Shown piece after piece: positions 25,825-35,257 of a stretch of 64,000 nt of DNA. Both the position numbers and the translations under genes were made by a program. The notes under the pieces were generated by a model, which saw only the letters and a program-made list of their open reading frames with translations, made no database searches and was not told the origin of the DNA. Position 1 is the first letter of the stretch. Each line of letters starts with the position of its first letter. The stretch covers positions 4,712,001 to 4,776,000 of the forward strand of contig NZ_CP014608.1 of NCBI RefSeq assembly GCF_001586165.1, in the 5' to 3' direction. This DNA is from Obesumbacterium proteus (GTDB taxonomy: Bacteria; Pseudomonadota; Gammaproteobacteria; Enterobacterales; Enterobacteriaceae).

Positions 25825-27999
25825 ATGAAATACAAAGCGTTTATTAACTCTTCGCTGAAAGCGGCATTGCCAATCGGTTGTTTGGTATTCCCTTTGAGCG
25901 CCTTTGCGGATACAGCAACTGATGCCGCAGCACCAAACAATGAAGACAAAATCGTTGTCAGCGCCAAATCCAGTCTCCCACCTCTGGGAAGCTACGAAAA
26001 CACCGGCACCAAATCCGATCTGACCGCGCAGGATACTCCGCAAACCATCAACACCGTTGAAGGCCAAGAGCTTGATGAGCGCGGTATCAGCTCACTGAAC
26101 GAAGCTTTGCGCTACGTATCGGGCGTAACCACTGAAAACCGTGGTGGCGCGATCACTCGTTTTGATGAATTCACCATTCGCGGATTCAAAAACAGCGAAA
26201 ACTATCTCGACGGCCTACAACTGCCTTACAACGAATGGAACATTCAAGGCCAAGTTGATACCTACATGCTCGATCGTATCGAAGTTATGAAAGGCCCCGC
26301 ATCAGTTTTATACGGTAACGCCTCACCCGGCGGTATCGTCAACATGATCAGTAAGAAACCACAGAAAAACCAAAATACCGATGTAGAATTCGATACCGGC
26401 AGTGATAATCGTCGCGAAGGGAAAATCGACTCTACCGGTCAAATTGGCGACAGCGACGTTAGCTACCGCTTTGTGGGCTTAGCCGGTGCCGTTGATGGGC
26501 AAGCCGAAGGTTCCAAAAATGAACGCTATCTGTTAGCCCCTTCTCTACGTTGGGATATCGACGATAACAATAGCCTGTTGGTACAAGCTTTCTTCCAAAA
26601 CGATCCTAATGCCGGCGTTTATACCTCTCTGCCAGGCGAAGGCACCTTCAAGTATTCTCCTTACGGCAAACTGCCAACTGACGTTTATCTGGGCGATCAC
26701 AATTGGGAAGCCTATAAGCGTAAACAAGAGTCTGTCGGCTACCAGTTCGATCACCGCTTCAGCGATGAGTGGTCTTTCACGCAGAAAGCCCGCTTTATGC
26801 ACATTACGGCCTATCAGGAAAACACCTACAGCACCGGTCTTGCTGATGATGGCCGCACTCTCGGTCGTCGTATGTACATGACCGATGAGAGCATGGACTC
26901 CTTCAACATTGATAACCAGATTGCCGGTAAATTTGATACCGCGTTCCTGCGCCACAATGTATTGCTGGGCTTCGATTACCAGTGGCAGAACAACAAAACC
27001 GAGTATCAGGATGCCGCTGCGCCAAGCATCGATATCTTCGATCGCAATAACAATGAGATTAACCGCGGCAATATTGCTTGGGATCCGTCACTCGCCACCA
27101 ACGTGCGCTATTCAATGCACCAGAACGGCTACTACTGGCAGGACTCTATCGATCTCGACAAGCTGACCATCTTGGCCGGTGGTCGCTATGACCAATACGA
27201 GAAGCGCACCTACGGCCTGCAATACGGCGCTAATACAGATGAAACCTTCTCTCAAAGCAAATACACCCAGCGCTATGGCGCGATGTATCACTTTGAAAAC
27301 GGGATCTCCCCGTATGTTGCTTACTCCGAGGGCTTTGAGCCTTTAGCCGGACGTAACAAAAGTGGTGGCTCTTACAAACCAGAAACCAGCAAGATGTGGG
27401 AGGGTGGGGTGAAATTTGCCACACCAAGCCAGAACACCATCTTCACGGCCGCTGTGTTTGATATCAAAAAAGAGAACGCGCTGACGTCTAACCCGAACGG
27501 CGTTGATCCCTACGAGAAGTATCAAAGTGGCGAAATCGAGTCGAAAGGCTATGAGTTTGAACTGCGCACTTCCCCGCTGGAAAACCTGCTGTTGACGGCG
27601 AACTACGCTTATACCGACGTGAAAATTACCGAAGATGCTAACAAGGCATTGATTGGCAATCGTCCGGTACAAACGGCTAAAGACAACGCTAGCGCATGGG
27701 CTAACTACACCATTGACGATACTTTCCTGCGCGGACTCACCGTTGGTGCGGGTATCCGTTACATCGGTCGTATGGAAGCTAACCAGAGCAATACTGAACA
27801 ATTGCCAGCCGTTACGCTGTATGACATGGCAGCGTCATATGAGTTAGGTAACCTAACGCCTGCGCTGGATAACGCCACGCTGAAAATGGCGGTGAATAAC
27901 ATCACTGACAAACGCTACGTCGCAAGCTGCTACGACAGCAATAACTGCTGGTTCGGTGCAGAGCGCTCCGTGGTCGTGGGTGTGAAATATTCCTTCTAA
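25825..27999 (+). CDS. TonB-dependent siderophore receptor (hydroxamate type, FoxA/FhuE-like)
   Basis: This 724-residue outer membrane receptor has a signal peptide to about residue 29 (LSAFADTATDAAA), a TonB-box-like segment (DKIVVSA), a plug domain (about 60-180, with TPQTINTVEGQELDERG and MKGPASVLYGNASPGGIVNMISKKP) and a 22-strand barrel ending in the aromatic tail VVVGVKYSF. The plug signatures place it in the TonB siderophore receptor class that includes FoxA, FhuE and FcuA. Position next to a hydroxamate synthesis operon suggests it takes up that siderophore. Confidence 0.9.
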   Translation: MKYKAFINSSLKAALPIGCLVFPLSAFADTATDAAAPNNEDKIVVSAKSSLPPLGSYENTGTKSDLTAQDTPQTINTVEGQELDERGISSLNEALRYVSGVTTENRGGAITRFDEFTIRGFKNSENYLDGLQLPYNEWNIQGQVDTYMLDRIEVMKGPASVLYGNASPGGIVNMISKKPQKNQNTDVEFDTGSDNRREGKIDSTGQIGDSDVSYRFVGLAGAVDGQAEGSKNERYLLAPSLRWDIDDNNSLLVQAFFQNDPNAGVYTSLPGEGTFKYSPYGKLPTDVYLGDHNWEAYKRKQESVGYQFDHRFSDEWSFTQKARFMHITAYQENTYSTGLADDGRTLGRRMYMTDESMDSFNIDNQIAGKFDTAFLRHNVLLGFDYQWQNNKTEYQDAAAPSIDIFDRNNNEINRGNIAWDPSLATNVRYSMHQNGYYWQDSIDLDKLTILAGGRYDQYEKRTYGLQYGANTDETFSQSKYTQRYGAMYHFENGISPYVAYSEGFEPLAGRNKSGGSYKPETSKMWEGGVKFATPSQNTIFTAAVFDIKKENALTSNPNGVDPYEKYQSGEIESKGYEFELRTSPLENLLLTANYAYTDVKITEDANKALIGNRPVQTAKDNASAWANYTIDDTFLRGLTVGAGIRYIGRMEANQSNTEQLPAVTLYDMAASYELGNLTPALDNATLKMAVNNITDKRYVASCYDSNNCWFGAERSVVVGVKYSF

Positions 28000-28013
28000 G
28001 TACATCTAAAAAT

Positions 28014-28040
28014 AGGGATGCCGAGCATTTCGGCATCCCT
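28014..28040 (+). terminator. Stem-loop after the receptor gene
   Basis: An 11-base perfect inverted repeat (AGGGATGCCGA / TCGGCATCCCT) lies 14 bases after the stop. No T run follows directly. It may stabilise the receptor mRNA 3' end or attenuate read-through into the biosynthesis genes. Confidence 0.55.
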
Positions 28041-28173
28041 GAATAAAAATACCTTTTAAATTAATTCATTGGCGATTTAGCGCCAGATTCACAACCCGTA
28101 TCCGCAATCTAGAAATTTGGATAAATGCTGAGCATCGAATTTGTACTCCTCGTAATAATCTAAGGTAAGATCT

Positions 28174-29514
28174 ATGACCCAGTTCTCCTTATCCTCTCAG
28201 CAGCAGGCTGCCAAACAACCTTATGATTTTATCGCCATTGGTATTGGGCCGTTTAATCTTGGATTGGCATGTCTCACGCAGCCGCTGTCGCAGGTAAACG
28301 CGCTATTTCTCGACCAAAACTCAGGCTTTGACTGGCACCCTGGCATGATGCTGGAAAGTGCTCATCTGCAAACGCCGTTTATGGCCGATCTGGTGACGCT
28401 GGCAGATCCAACGCACCCACTGAGTTTCCTGAACTACATCAAACAGCAGGGACGTCTGTACTCGTTTTATATCCGCGAAAGCTTCTTTTTGATGCGCAAA
28501 GAGTACAACCAGTATTGCCGCTGGGCGACAGAGCGCCTAAGCAACCTACGATTCAATACCAAAGTTGAGCGCGTGGAGTTCGATCAGGATAGCCGCTGCT
28601 ATCAGGTGCATTGCAGCGATACGCGCAACGGTCAGAAGTTAACGTTTGAAACGCGCCATCTGGTTCTTGGCACCGGCCCTTCGCCGGTTATCCCTGAGTG
28701 CTGCCAGCCCTTTGCCGAACGTATGGTGCATTCCGGCCAGTATTTGCATCACAAGGAAGAGCTCCAAACCCGCCGCTCCATAACGGTGGTCGGCAGTGGA
28801 CAGAGTGCGGCAGAAATTTATTACGATCTCCTCTCAGATATTGATAAGTATGGCTATCAGCTAAACTGGGTCACTCGCGCACCGCGCTTCTTCCCGCTGG
28901 AATACACCAAGCTAACGCTGGAAATGACATCGCCGGAGTATGTGGACTACTTCCACCAGTTGCCCGCAGAAAAGCGTGACCAGCTTAATATGCAAAGCCA
29001 GCAGCTTTACAAGGGCATCAACAGCAGCCTGATTAACGACATTTTTGATCTGCTATACATCAAACGCTTGGACGGTCATGTGAATACCCGCTTGTTCACC
29101 AATACCGCCCTGACCGGCGTACAAAATACCGCTAACCATAAAACCTTGAATCTGGCGCTGCATCAGCATGAACAGGATCAACACTTCGCTATCGACAGCG
29201 AGGCTGTGATCCTGTGCACCGGATATCGCCATCAGCCGCCTGCATTTTTACAACCGATCCATGATCGAATCGCGTGGGATGAAAAAGGCCGTTACGACGT
29301 TGCCCGCAACTACTCGATCGATACACAGCACCAAGAGATCTTCGTGCAGAACGCTGAGCTGCATACACACGGTTTCGTCACTCCCGATCTTGGTATGGCC
29401 TGCTACCGCAACTCATGGATCCTGCGTGAAATCACCGGAACCGAACACTACCCAATTGAAGAACAAATTGCGTTCCAACAGTTTGCCGCCCCGCAAACCG
29501 GAGATTTGTTATGA
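28174..29514 (+). CDS. Diamine/lysine N-hydroxylase of hydroxamate siderophore synthesis (AlcA/IucD/DesB family)
   Basis: This 446-residue flavoprotein monooxygenase has an FAD site IGIGPFNLGLACL (about 22-34), an NADPH site VVGSGQSAAEIYYDLL (about 207-222) and the C-terminal LCTGY motif. These define the SidA/IucD/PvdA N-hydroxylating family. It would hydroxylate a primary amine of cadaverine, putrescine or lysine. It is first of three genes joined by ATGA overlaps. The partner set of one acyltransferase and one synthetase favours a diamine substrate over lysine (aerobactin needs two synthetases). Confidence 0.9.
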   Translation: MTQFSLSSQQQAAKQPYDFIAIGIGPFNLGLACLTQPLSQVNALFLDQNSGFDWHPGMMLESAHLQTPFMADLVTLADPTHPLSFLNYIKQQGRLYSFYIRESFFLMRKEYNQYCRWATERLSNLRFNTKVERVEFDQDSRCYQVHCSDTRNGQKLTFETRHLVLGTGPSPVIPECCQPFAERMVHSGQYLHHKEELQTRRSITVVGSGQSAAEIYYDLLSDIDKYGYQLNWVTRAPRFFPLEYTKLTLEMTSPEYVDYFHQLPAEKRDQLNMQSQQLYKGINSSLINDIFDLLYIKRLDGHVNTRLFTNTALTGVQNTANHKTLNLALHQHEQDQHFAIDSEAVILCTGYRHQPPAFLQPIHDRIAWDEKGRYDVARNYSIDTQHQEIFVQNAELHTHGFVTPDLGMACYRNSWILREITGTEHYPIEEQIAFQQFAAPQTGDLL

Positions 29515-30113
29515 GTTATATATTTAAGCATCAGGTGGAAAACGTGGGCGATTTTGCCCTACGTCCGCTGGATGCGGTTCAAGATGCCGAGCTGCTGCAT
29601 AGCTGGGTTAGCCAACCCTATGCCCGCTATTGGGGAATGATGGATCAAAGCGTTGAGCAGGTACGGGATTTCTATCTCGATCTGCTTAAACATCATCCCG
29701 ACGGCGCATTCATCGGCGTGTATCAAGGGAAACCAACGTTTCTATTGGAACGCTATCAGGCGATCCACGATCCGGTCGGCCAATGTTATCCGGCACAAAA
29801 CAGCGATTATGGTATGCACATTTTGGTCGCGCCAGCGGATAAACCGGTCAGCGGTTTCACCTGGGCTGTGTTCCAAACCATCGTGGCGTTCATGTTTAGC
29901 GATGAGCGCGTCGCTCGTATTGTGGTCGAGCCCGATGTGCGTAATGAGAAAATCCATCGTCTGAACAAACGTGCAGGCTTCGTCTATCAACATCAAATCG
30001 AACTCGCAAACAAAACCGCATGGCTAGCGTTCTGCGATCGCGAGCAGCACGCCGCTGCGCTGCGCCATGATGCACAATTCCATTCTGTTTCCCGTCAGGA
30101 GACCCACGCATGA
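29511..30113 (+). CDS. Siderophore acyltransferase (AlcB/DesC/RhbD type GNAT)
   Basis: This 200-residue GNAT-fold enzyme has the siderophore acyltransferase pattern: LRPLDAVQDAELLHSWVSQPYARYWGM at the start, GMHILVAPADKPVSG in the centre and VVEPDVRNEKIHRLNKRAGFVYQHQIELANKTA. It would transfer an acetyl or succinyl group onto the hydroxylated amine. It overlaps the genes on both sides by 4 bases, so translation is coupled. Which acyl donor is used cannot be read from the sequence. Confidence 0.9.
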   Translation: MSYIFKHQVENVGDFALRPLDAVQDAELLHSWVSQPYARYWGMMDQSVEQVRDFYLDLLKHHPDGAFIGVYQGKPTFLLERYQAIHDPVGQCYPAQNSDYGMHILVAPADKPVSGFTWAVFQTIVAFMFSDERVARIVVEPDVRNEKIHRLNKRAGFVYQHQIELANKTAWLAFCDREQHAAALRHDAQFHSVSRQETHA

Positions 30114-31945
30114 CCGCTCATACTCAGTTTTCTCATTTGCCTGTGGCAGAACAAAACCGTCACGTTATCGCTCACCTGACCCCCGAACTGTGGAGTAAAG
30201 CCAACCGCCTACACGTCCGCAAGGCGATTGCCGAATTTGCGCATGAGCGTCTATTTACGCCTGAATGCGTTAGCCAGTCAACGTCAGCCGATGAAATGGC
30301 CGATTACCAACTGGCAGCGCCACAGGACGAGGTGATCTATCACTTCCGCGCTCGTCGCCTAGCCTTGGAACACTGGGCCATTGATGCTGACTCTATTCAA
30401 AAAACGCAAAATGGCGTTGAGCAAGAGCTGGACTCGCTGCGCTTTATCATTGAATTCAAAGACGTGTTGGGTATTCCACAGGAGATGCTGCCTACCTATA
30501 TGGAAGAAATCACCAGCACTTTATACAGCAGCGCTTTCAAGCATCTGCGCGAAGGGGTTTTGATTGAGCATCTGCTCGACGCTGATTTCCAAACGCTAGA
30601 AGGCGCCATGATGGAAGGCCACCCCGCGTTTGTCGCAAACAACGGACGCATTGGTTTTGATGCATTTGATTATCAGGCCTATGCACCGGAAGCCGCAGCG
30701 CCAATCAACTTTGTTTGGCTTGCGGCACACAAAAGCAAAGCGCATTTCGCCAGCATCGATGAGCTCAGTTACCAACAGTTGCTGGCAGAAGAGCTCACGC
30801 CAAGCATCGTTGAAGATTTCACTCAGCAATTGATCGCTCAGGATCTTGATCCGAATAACTACATCTTTATGCCCGTGCATCCGTGGCAATGGCAAAATAA
30901 GCTAACAGGGATCTTTGCCCCCGATATCGCCAAGCGTGAGCTGGTTTATCTGGGCATTGGCGAAGATAACTATCAGGCTCAACAGTCCATCCGCACCTTT
31001 TTCAATACCAGTCATCCACGCAAGCGCTATGTAAAGACTGCGCTATCGATCCTCAATATGGGCTTTATGCGCGGCCTGTCTCCGTACTATATGGCGACAA
31101 CGCCGGGCATCAACGAATGGCTGGCCGAACTTATCGAAAACGACAGCTGCCTGCGTGATTATGGTTTCCGTATGCTGCGCGAAGTGGCGACCATCGGCTA
31201 TCGTAATCACTATTATGAAAGCGCGGTGAGCGGCGATACACCATACAAAAAAATGATGGCTGCGCTATGGCGCGAAAGCCCGCTGGCGCTGATTCAGTCA
31301 AACCAGCGTGTTATGACGATGGCGGCGCTATTGCATCAGGATCGCGATGGCAATGCGTTGCTGCCAGCCATGATTCAGGCTTCTGGCTTAGAAACCGGTG
31401 AATGGTTGAAGCGCTATCTGCAAAGCTATCTCAGCCCGCTGCTGCACTGCTTGTACACCTACGATCTGGCCTTTATGCCACACGGTGAAAACCTGATCCT
31501 CGTGCTGGAAAACCATACCCCGGTACATGTCTTCATGAAAGATATCGCCGAAGAGATCGTGGTGATGGATCCCGATGCTGATCTACCTGAGAAGGCCAAG
31601 CGCGTTGCGGTATTCGTACCCGATGAGCTTAAAATCCTGTCGATCTTTACCGATGTGTTCGACGGTTTCTTCCGCTTTATGGCTGCAATTCTGCATGAGC
31701 AGGGAAATTACCCGCAGGAGAAATTCTGGCAGCGCGTGACCGAATGCGTGACGGATTACCAACAGGCGCATCCTGAGCTGGCCGAACGTTTCGAGCGCTA
31801 CGACATGTTTAGCCCGGCCTTCACACATTCTTGTTTGAATCGCCTCCAGCTGGCTAACAATCGCCAGATGATCAACCTCAGCGATCCATCACAAAATCTG
31901 AAATTTGCGGGCCAGTTGGATAACCCATTGGTGACTTTTAAATAA
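30110..31945 (+). CDS. NIS siderophore synthetase (IucA/IucC family, AlcC/DesD-like)
   Basis: This 611-residue protein has the IucA/IucC domain (about 150-400, with EGHPAFVANNGRIGF, FMPVHPWQWQNKL and SHPRKRYVKTALSILNMGFMRGL) and the FhuF-like C-terminal domain (about 420-600, with HGENLILVLENHTPVHVFMKDI). These ATP-dependent enzymes condense hydroxamate units. A single such gene beside one hydroxylase and one acyltransferase matches desferrioxamine, bisucaberin, alcaligin or putrebactin pathways, which make di- or trimeric macrocycles or chains. Confidence 0.93.
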   Translation: MTAHTQFSHLPVAEQNRHVIAHLTPELWSKANRLHVRKAIAEFAHERLFTPECVSQSTSADEMADYQLAAPQDEVIYHFRARRLALEHWAIDADSIQKTQNGVEQELDSLRFIIEFKDVLGIPQEMLPTYMEEITSTLYSSAFKHLREGVLIEHLLDADFQTLEGAMMEGHPAFVANNGRIGFDAFDYQAYAPEAAAPINFVWLAAHKSKAHFASIDELSYQQLLAEELTPSIVEDFTQQLIAQDLDPNNYIFMPVHPWQWQNKLTGIFAPDIAKRELVYLGIGEDNYQAQQSIRTFFNTSHPRKRYVKTALSILNMGFMRGLSPYYMATTPGINEWLAELIENDSCLRDYGFRMLREVATIGYRNHYYESAVSGDTPYKKMMAALWRESPLALIQSNQRVMTMAALLHQDRDGNALLPAMIQASGLETGEWLKRYLQSYLSPLLHCLYTYDLAFMPHGENLILVLENHTPVHVFMKDIAEEIVVMDPDADLPEKAKRVAVFVPDELKILSIFTDVFDGFFRFMAAILHEQGNYPQEKFWQRVTECVTDYQQAHPELAERFERYDMFSPAFTHSCLNRLQLANNRQMINLSDPSQNLKFAGQLDNPLVTFK

Positions 31946-32052
31946 CGCTCAACGCGACTGGCGCTGACACAAAAAGATAGACGGGTTTACCGCAGGGTAC
32001 GGTTATACAACGCATCCAACGTTCCCCCGAAAATCAGAATTGAACGACTATA

Positions 32053-32089
32053 GCCCCTGCCATTTCTTTTTCACTGGGAATGCAGGGGC
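32053..32089 (+). other. Stem-loop between the siderophore operon and mdfA-like gene
   Basis: GCCCCTGC and GCAGGGGC form a perfect 8-base stem with a 21-base T-rich loop. It lies in the 177-base gap after the NIS synthetase. No T run follows; it could be a leader structure of the transporter gene or an mRNA end. Confidence 0.4.
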
Positions 32090-32122
32090 AAACTCTTTAC
32101 ATAAACCGAGTAATCACCCGAC

Positions 32123-33337
32123 ATGTCATCCTATATTGCTGCTTCTAAGCTAACTCGCCGTGCCGTGCTGTTTCCTCTCGCGCTGGTGTTGTTTGAGTTC
32201 GCGACCTACATCGCCCACGACATGATCCAACCGGGCATGATCCATGTGGTGCGTGATTTCAATGCAGACGTGAGCTGGGTTCCAACCTCATTAACCGCGT
32301 ATTTGTTCGGTGGCATGATGCTGCAATGGTTGCTTGGGCCGCTATCTGACCGCGTTGGTCGCCGACCAGTGATGCTGACCGGCGTGATGCTGTTTGTCGC
32401 CGCCTGTATCGCTACGCTATTCACCAACAGCATTGAACAATTTATTCTGATGCGTTTTATCCAAGGCATCAGCCTCTGTTTTATCGGCGCCGTGGGATAC
32501 GCCGCCGTGCAGGAAGCCTTCGACCAAACACTCAGCATCAAGCTTATGGCATTAATGGCCAACGTTGCCTTGATAGCGCCATTAATTGGCCCTCTGGCCG
32601 GAGCAGCATTTATTCAGTTTGCACCGTGGAAAAGTATGTTTGCCGTATTTGCCCTAGTGGCATTTATTGCATGGCTCGGTCTATGGAAAGGGATGCCAGA
32701 AACCGCGCAGTCACAGGGCGAAAAATTACGCTTAACCTCCCTGCTGGCAGATTATCGACAGGTATTTGGCAATCTGCGTTTCGTCTGTGGCGCGGCATCA
32801 ATCGGTTTTTCGGCCCTGCCGCTGTTGGCGTGGGTCGCGATTTCACCGGTAATACTGATTGACGGTGAAGGGCTAACGCCTGTGGCGTATGGCTGGTTGC
32901 AGGTGCCTATTTTTGTTGCCCTTATCATGGGCAATTTAGTGCTGGCACGCATCGCAGGAAAGATGTCGATTGAAAAACCGCTGTGGCTCGGTGCACCGCC
33001 AATCATTGCCGGTCTGGCACTGGCCACCTTTGGCACGCTGTTTACCCCACATGCTTACCTGTGGACCATTGCCGGTTTAAGCCTTTACGCCTTCGGCACA
33101 GGATTGATTAACGCAGGATTATATCGCCTCACACTGTTTGCCAGCGATATGCGCAAAGGCACCGTTGCCGCCGCGCTCGGTATGACGACTATTGGCATTT
33201 ATGCCTTGGGCATTGAGATCGCAAAACGTATTTATCTTTGGCAGGGAAGTGGGATCTTTAATTTGTATGGATTAATCAGCGGGCTGCTTTGGCTGGCTCT
33301 GATGTGGGTATTTTTGAAGAAGAAGGCCAGTAGCTAA
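32123..33337 (+). CDS. MdfA-family MFS exporter
   Basis: This 404-residue, 12-span transporter aligns along its length with E. coli MdfA. It keeps the membrane-embedded acidic residues (E in LFEFATYIAHDMIQPG and the D seven residues on), motif A LSDRVGRRPV, RFIQGISLCFIGAVGYAA and FASDMRKGTVAAALGM. MdfA is a proton-coupled multidrug exporter. Here it follows the siderophore operon in the same direction, so siderophore export (compare AlcS in Bordetella) is possible, but drug export is equally compatible. A symbol is not given because orthology to mdfA is not certain. Confidence 0.88.
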   Translation: MSSYIAASKLTRRAVLFPLALVLFEFATYIAHDMIQPGMIHVVRDFNADVSWVPTSLTAYLFGGMMLQWLLGPLSDRVGRRPVMLTGVMLFVAACIATLFTNSIEQFILMRFIQGISLCFIGAVGYAAVQEAFDQTLSIKLMALMANVALIAPLIGPLAGAAFIQFAPWKSMFAVFALVAFIAWLGLWKGMPETAQSQGEKLRLTSLLADYRQVFGNLRFVCGAASIGFSALPLLAWVAISPVILIDGEGLTPVAYGWLQVPIFVALIMGNLVLARIAGKMSIEKPLWLGAPPIIAGLALATFGTLFTPHAYLWTIAGLSLYAFGTGLINAGLYRLTLFASDMRKGTVAAALGMTTIGIYALGIEIAKRIYLWQGSGIFNLYGLISGLLWLALMWVFLKKKASS

Positions 33338-33400
33338 TCTCCGCATACTGGCCGTATCGTAACCCTCCCCTTTGCAGGGGAGGAATTTCGTTTGCGGGAA

Positions 33401-34183
33401 CTATCCCACGACGACCGATAACATACTCAGCGACGCCATCACAATGCCGTCCACCGGCACAGAAATCGGCTCTTCACCGTTCCATGCACCAAGCACATAT
33501 AACAGCGGCAGGAAGTGTTCCGGCGATGGGTTAGATAATTCAGCGCCTTCATGCTGCATAAAGTTAACCAGCGGATGGTTTTCGCCTTTATAGGCCAGAT
33601 TCTCACGCACAAAATTATCAAAGCTAAATGCCCACGGATAAGGTTCGGCTTCGCCCTGCCACTTAACCATTCGCAGGTTATGTACCACGTTTCCGCTCGC
33701 GACAATCATCACGCCTTCATCGCGCCAAGCGGCGAGTTTCTTGCCTAATTCATAGTGATAATCCGCAGGTTGAGTACCATCAATACTCAGTTGGATCACC
33801 GGAATATCGGCATCTGGGTACATTTTGATCAAAACGCCCCAAGTACCATGATCCAAACCCCATTCGCTGGTATCCAAATGCACCATTTCTGGAGCCAGTA
33901 ATTCCTGTACTCGACGAGCAAGTTCAGGCGAGCCAGGCGCTGGATATTGCGTATCGAACAGTGCCTGTGGGAATCCACCAAAATCATGGATTGTCCGTGG
34001 CTGCTCCATCGCCGTCACAAACGTGCCACGGGTGTACCAGTGAGCCGAAACAGCAACAATCGCTTTCGGGCGCGGTAGCGTTTTACCTAACTCGCGCCAA
34101 GCCGTAGTGTAGTCATTTTCTTCCAGCACGTTCATCGGGCTACCGTGACCGAGAAATAGCGCAGGCATACGAGAGGTAGTCAT
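33401..34183 (-). CDS. ygiD: YgiD/DodA, 4,5-DOPA-extradiol-dioxygenase-like protein
   Basis: This 260-residue protein has the zinc/iron-binding pattern of the LigB-like DODA family: LGHGSPMNV (histidine near 13), AVSAHWYT (near 47), EWGLDHGTWGVL (near 107) and the C-terminal EHFLPLLYVLGA histidine. E. coli YgiD opens L-DOPA in vitro; the natural substrate is unclear. It faces away from zupT, as in E. coli. Confidence 0.93.
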   Translation of the reverse strand: MTTSRMPALFLGHGSPMNVLEENDYTTAWRELGKTLPRPKAIVAVSAHWYTRGTFVTAMEQPRTIHDFGGFPQALFDTQYPAPGSPELARRVQELLAPEMVHLDTSEWGLDHGTWGVLIKMYPDADIPVIQLSIDGTQPADYHYELGKKLAAWRDEGVMIVASGNVVHNLRMVKWQGEAEPYPWAFSFDNFVRENLAYKGENHPLVNFMQHEGAELSNPSPEHFLPLLYVLGAWNGEEPISVPVDGIVMASLSMLSVVVG

Positions 34184-34415
34184 AACATTATCCTTTTCTT
34201 AGTCTGGCGGAGAGCATCGCCTCCGAATGGTTATACATTACTCAGATTTATCTCGATCGTCTGCCGGATAACCATGATGATGATTGTCAGTAAATTTGAA
34301 TATCAGACCCAGAGGGGGTTGAGTTATTAGAGTCATTGGTAATAACTTTGTATTCGCTATTTACTTAAAGATAGGTTAAAACAATAATAGGAGTCATTAT
34401 CAACAAGGAGGCGCT

Positions 34416-35189
34416 ATGTCAGTTCCACTTATTCTGACTTTGCTTGCCGGCGGTGCCACATTTGTCGGCGCGTTATTAGCCATTATCGGACAGAAACCCT
34501 CCAACCGGGTTTTAGCCTTTGCGCTTGGCTTTGCCGCAGGGATTATGTTGCTGATTTCTTTGATGGAAATGTTACCCGCCGCGCTGGATACCCAAGGTAT
34601 GTCGCCGATGCTCGGCTATGGCATGTTCATCATTGGTTTGGTGGGCTATTTCATGTTGGACAGAATGTTGCCGCACCAGCATGCACATGACCTAATGGAT
34701 GCGCCTAAAGCAGGGAAAACACGCAACCTACGCCGTACAGCCATGCTGCTGACGCTCGGTATTAGCCTGCACAACTTTCCAGAAGGCATTGCCACCTTCG
34801 TCACCGCCAGCTCCGATCTCGAGTTAGGGATGGGCATTGCGCTTGCGGTTGCCATTCACAATATTCCTGAAGGCTTAGCGGTTGCGGGGCCAGTCTATGC
34901 CGCCACGGGTTCAAAAACCAAGGCGCTATGGTGGGCCAGCGTTTCGGGCTTCGCCGAAATTTTAGGTGGGTTTCTGGCGTTCTTCCTGCTGGGACCGGCC
35001 ATATCTCCGGTGCTAATGGCCTCAATCATGGCTATGGTGGCGGGTATTATGGTGGCGCTATCGGTAGACGAACTGATGCCGCTAGCCAAAGAGATTGATC
35101 CGCAGAATAACCCAAGCTATGGCGTGCTGTGCGGTATGACGGTGATGGGCTTTAGCCTGACGCTGTTACAAAGCAGCCCGCTCGGTTAA
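34416..35189 (+). CDS. zupT: ZupT, zinc/divalent metal transporter (ZIP family)
   Basis: This 257-residue ZIP protein has the transport-site helices IALAVAIHNIPEGLAVAGP and LGISLHNFPEGIATFV, each with HNxPE, and eight membrane spans with a short histidine-containing loop (PHQHAHD). ZupT imports zinc, iron, cobalt and manganese. AAGGAGG stands before the ATG. A palindromic terminator at 35213 separates it from convergent ribB. Confidence 0.95.
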   Translation: MSVPLILTLLAGGATFVGALLAIIGQKPSNRVLAFALGFAAGIMLLISLMEMLPAALDTQGMSPMLGYGMFIIGLVGYFMLDRMLPHQHAHDLMDAPKAGKTRNLRRTAMLLTLGISLHNFPEGIATFVTASSDLELGMGIALAVAIHNIPEGLAVAGPVYAATGSKTKALWWASVSGFAEILGGFLAFFLLGPAISPVLMASIMAMVAGIMVALSVDELMPLAKEIDPQNNPSYGVLCGMTVMGFSLTLLQSSPLG

Positions 35190-35212
35190 GACTCTCCAAT
35201 CTCCAAATAGCA

Positions 35213-35238
35213 AAAAGGACAGCCTAGGCTGTCCTTTT
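35213..35238. terminator. Bidirectional terminator between zupT and ribB
   Basis: A perfect palindrome, AAAAGGACAGCC followed by its mirror around a CTAG-type centre, with A and T tails on both sides. It can end transcription from both convergent genes. Confidence 0.87.
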
Positions 35239-35257
35239 CGTGCAGAGCTCAGCGAAA

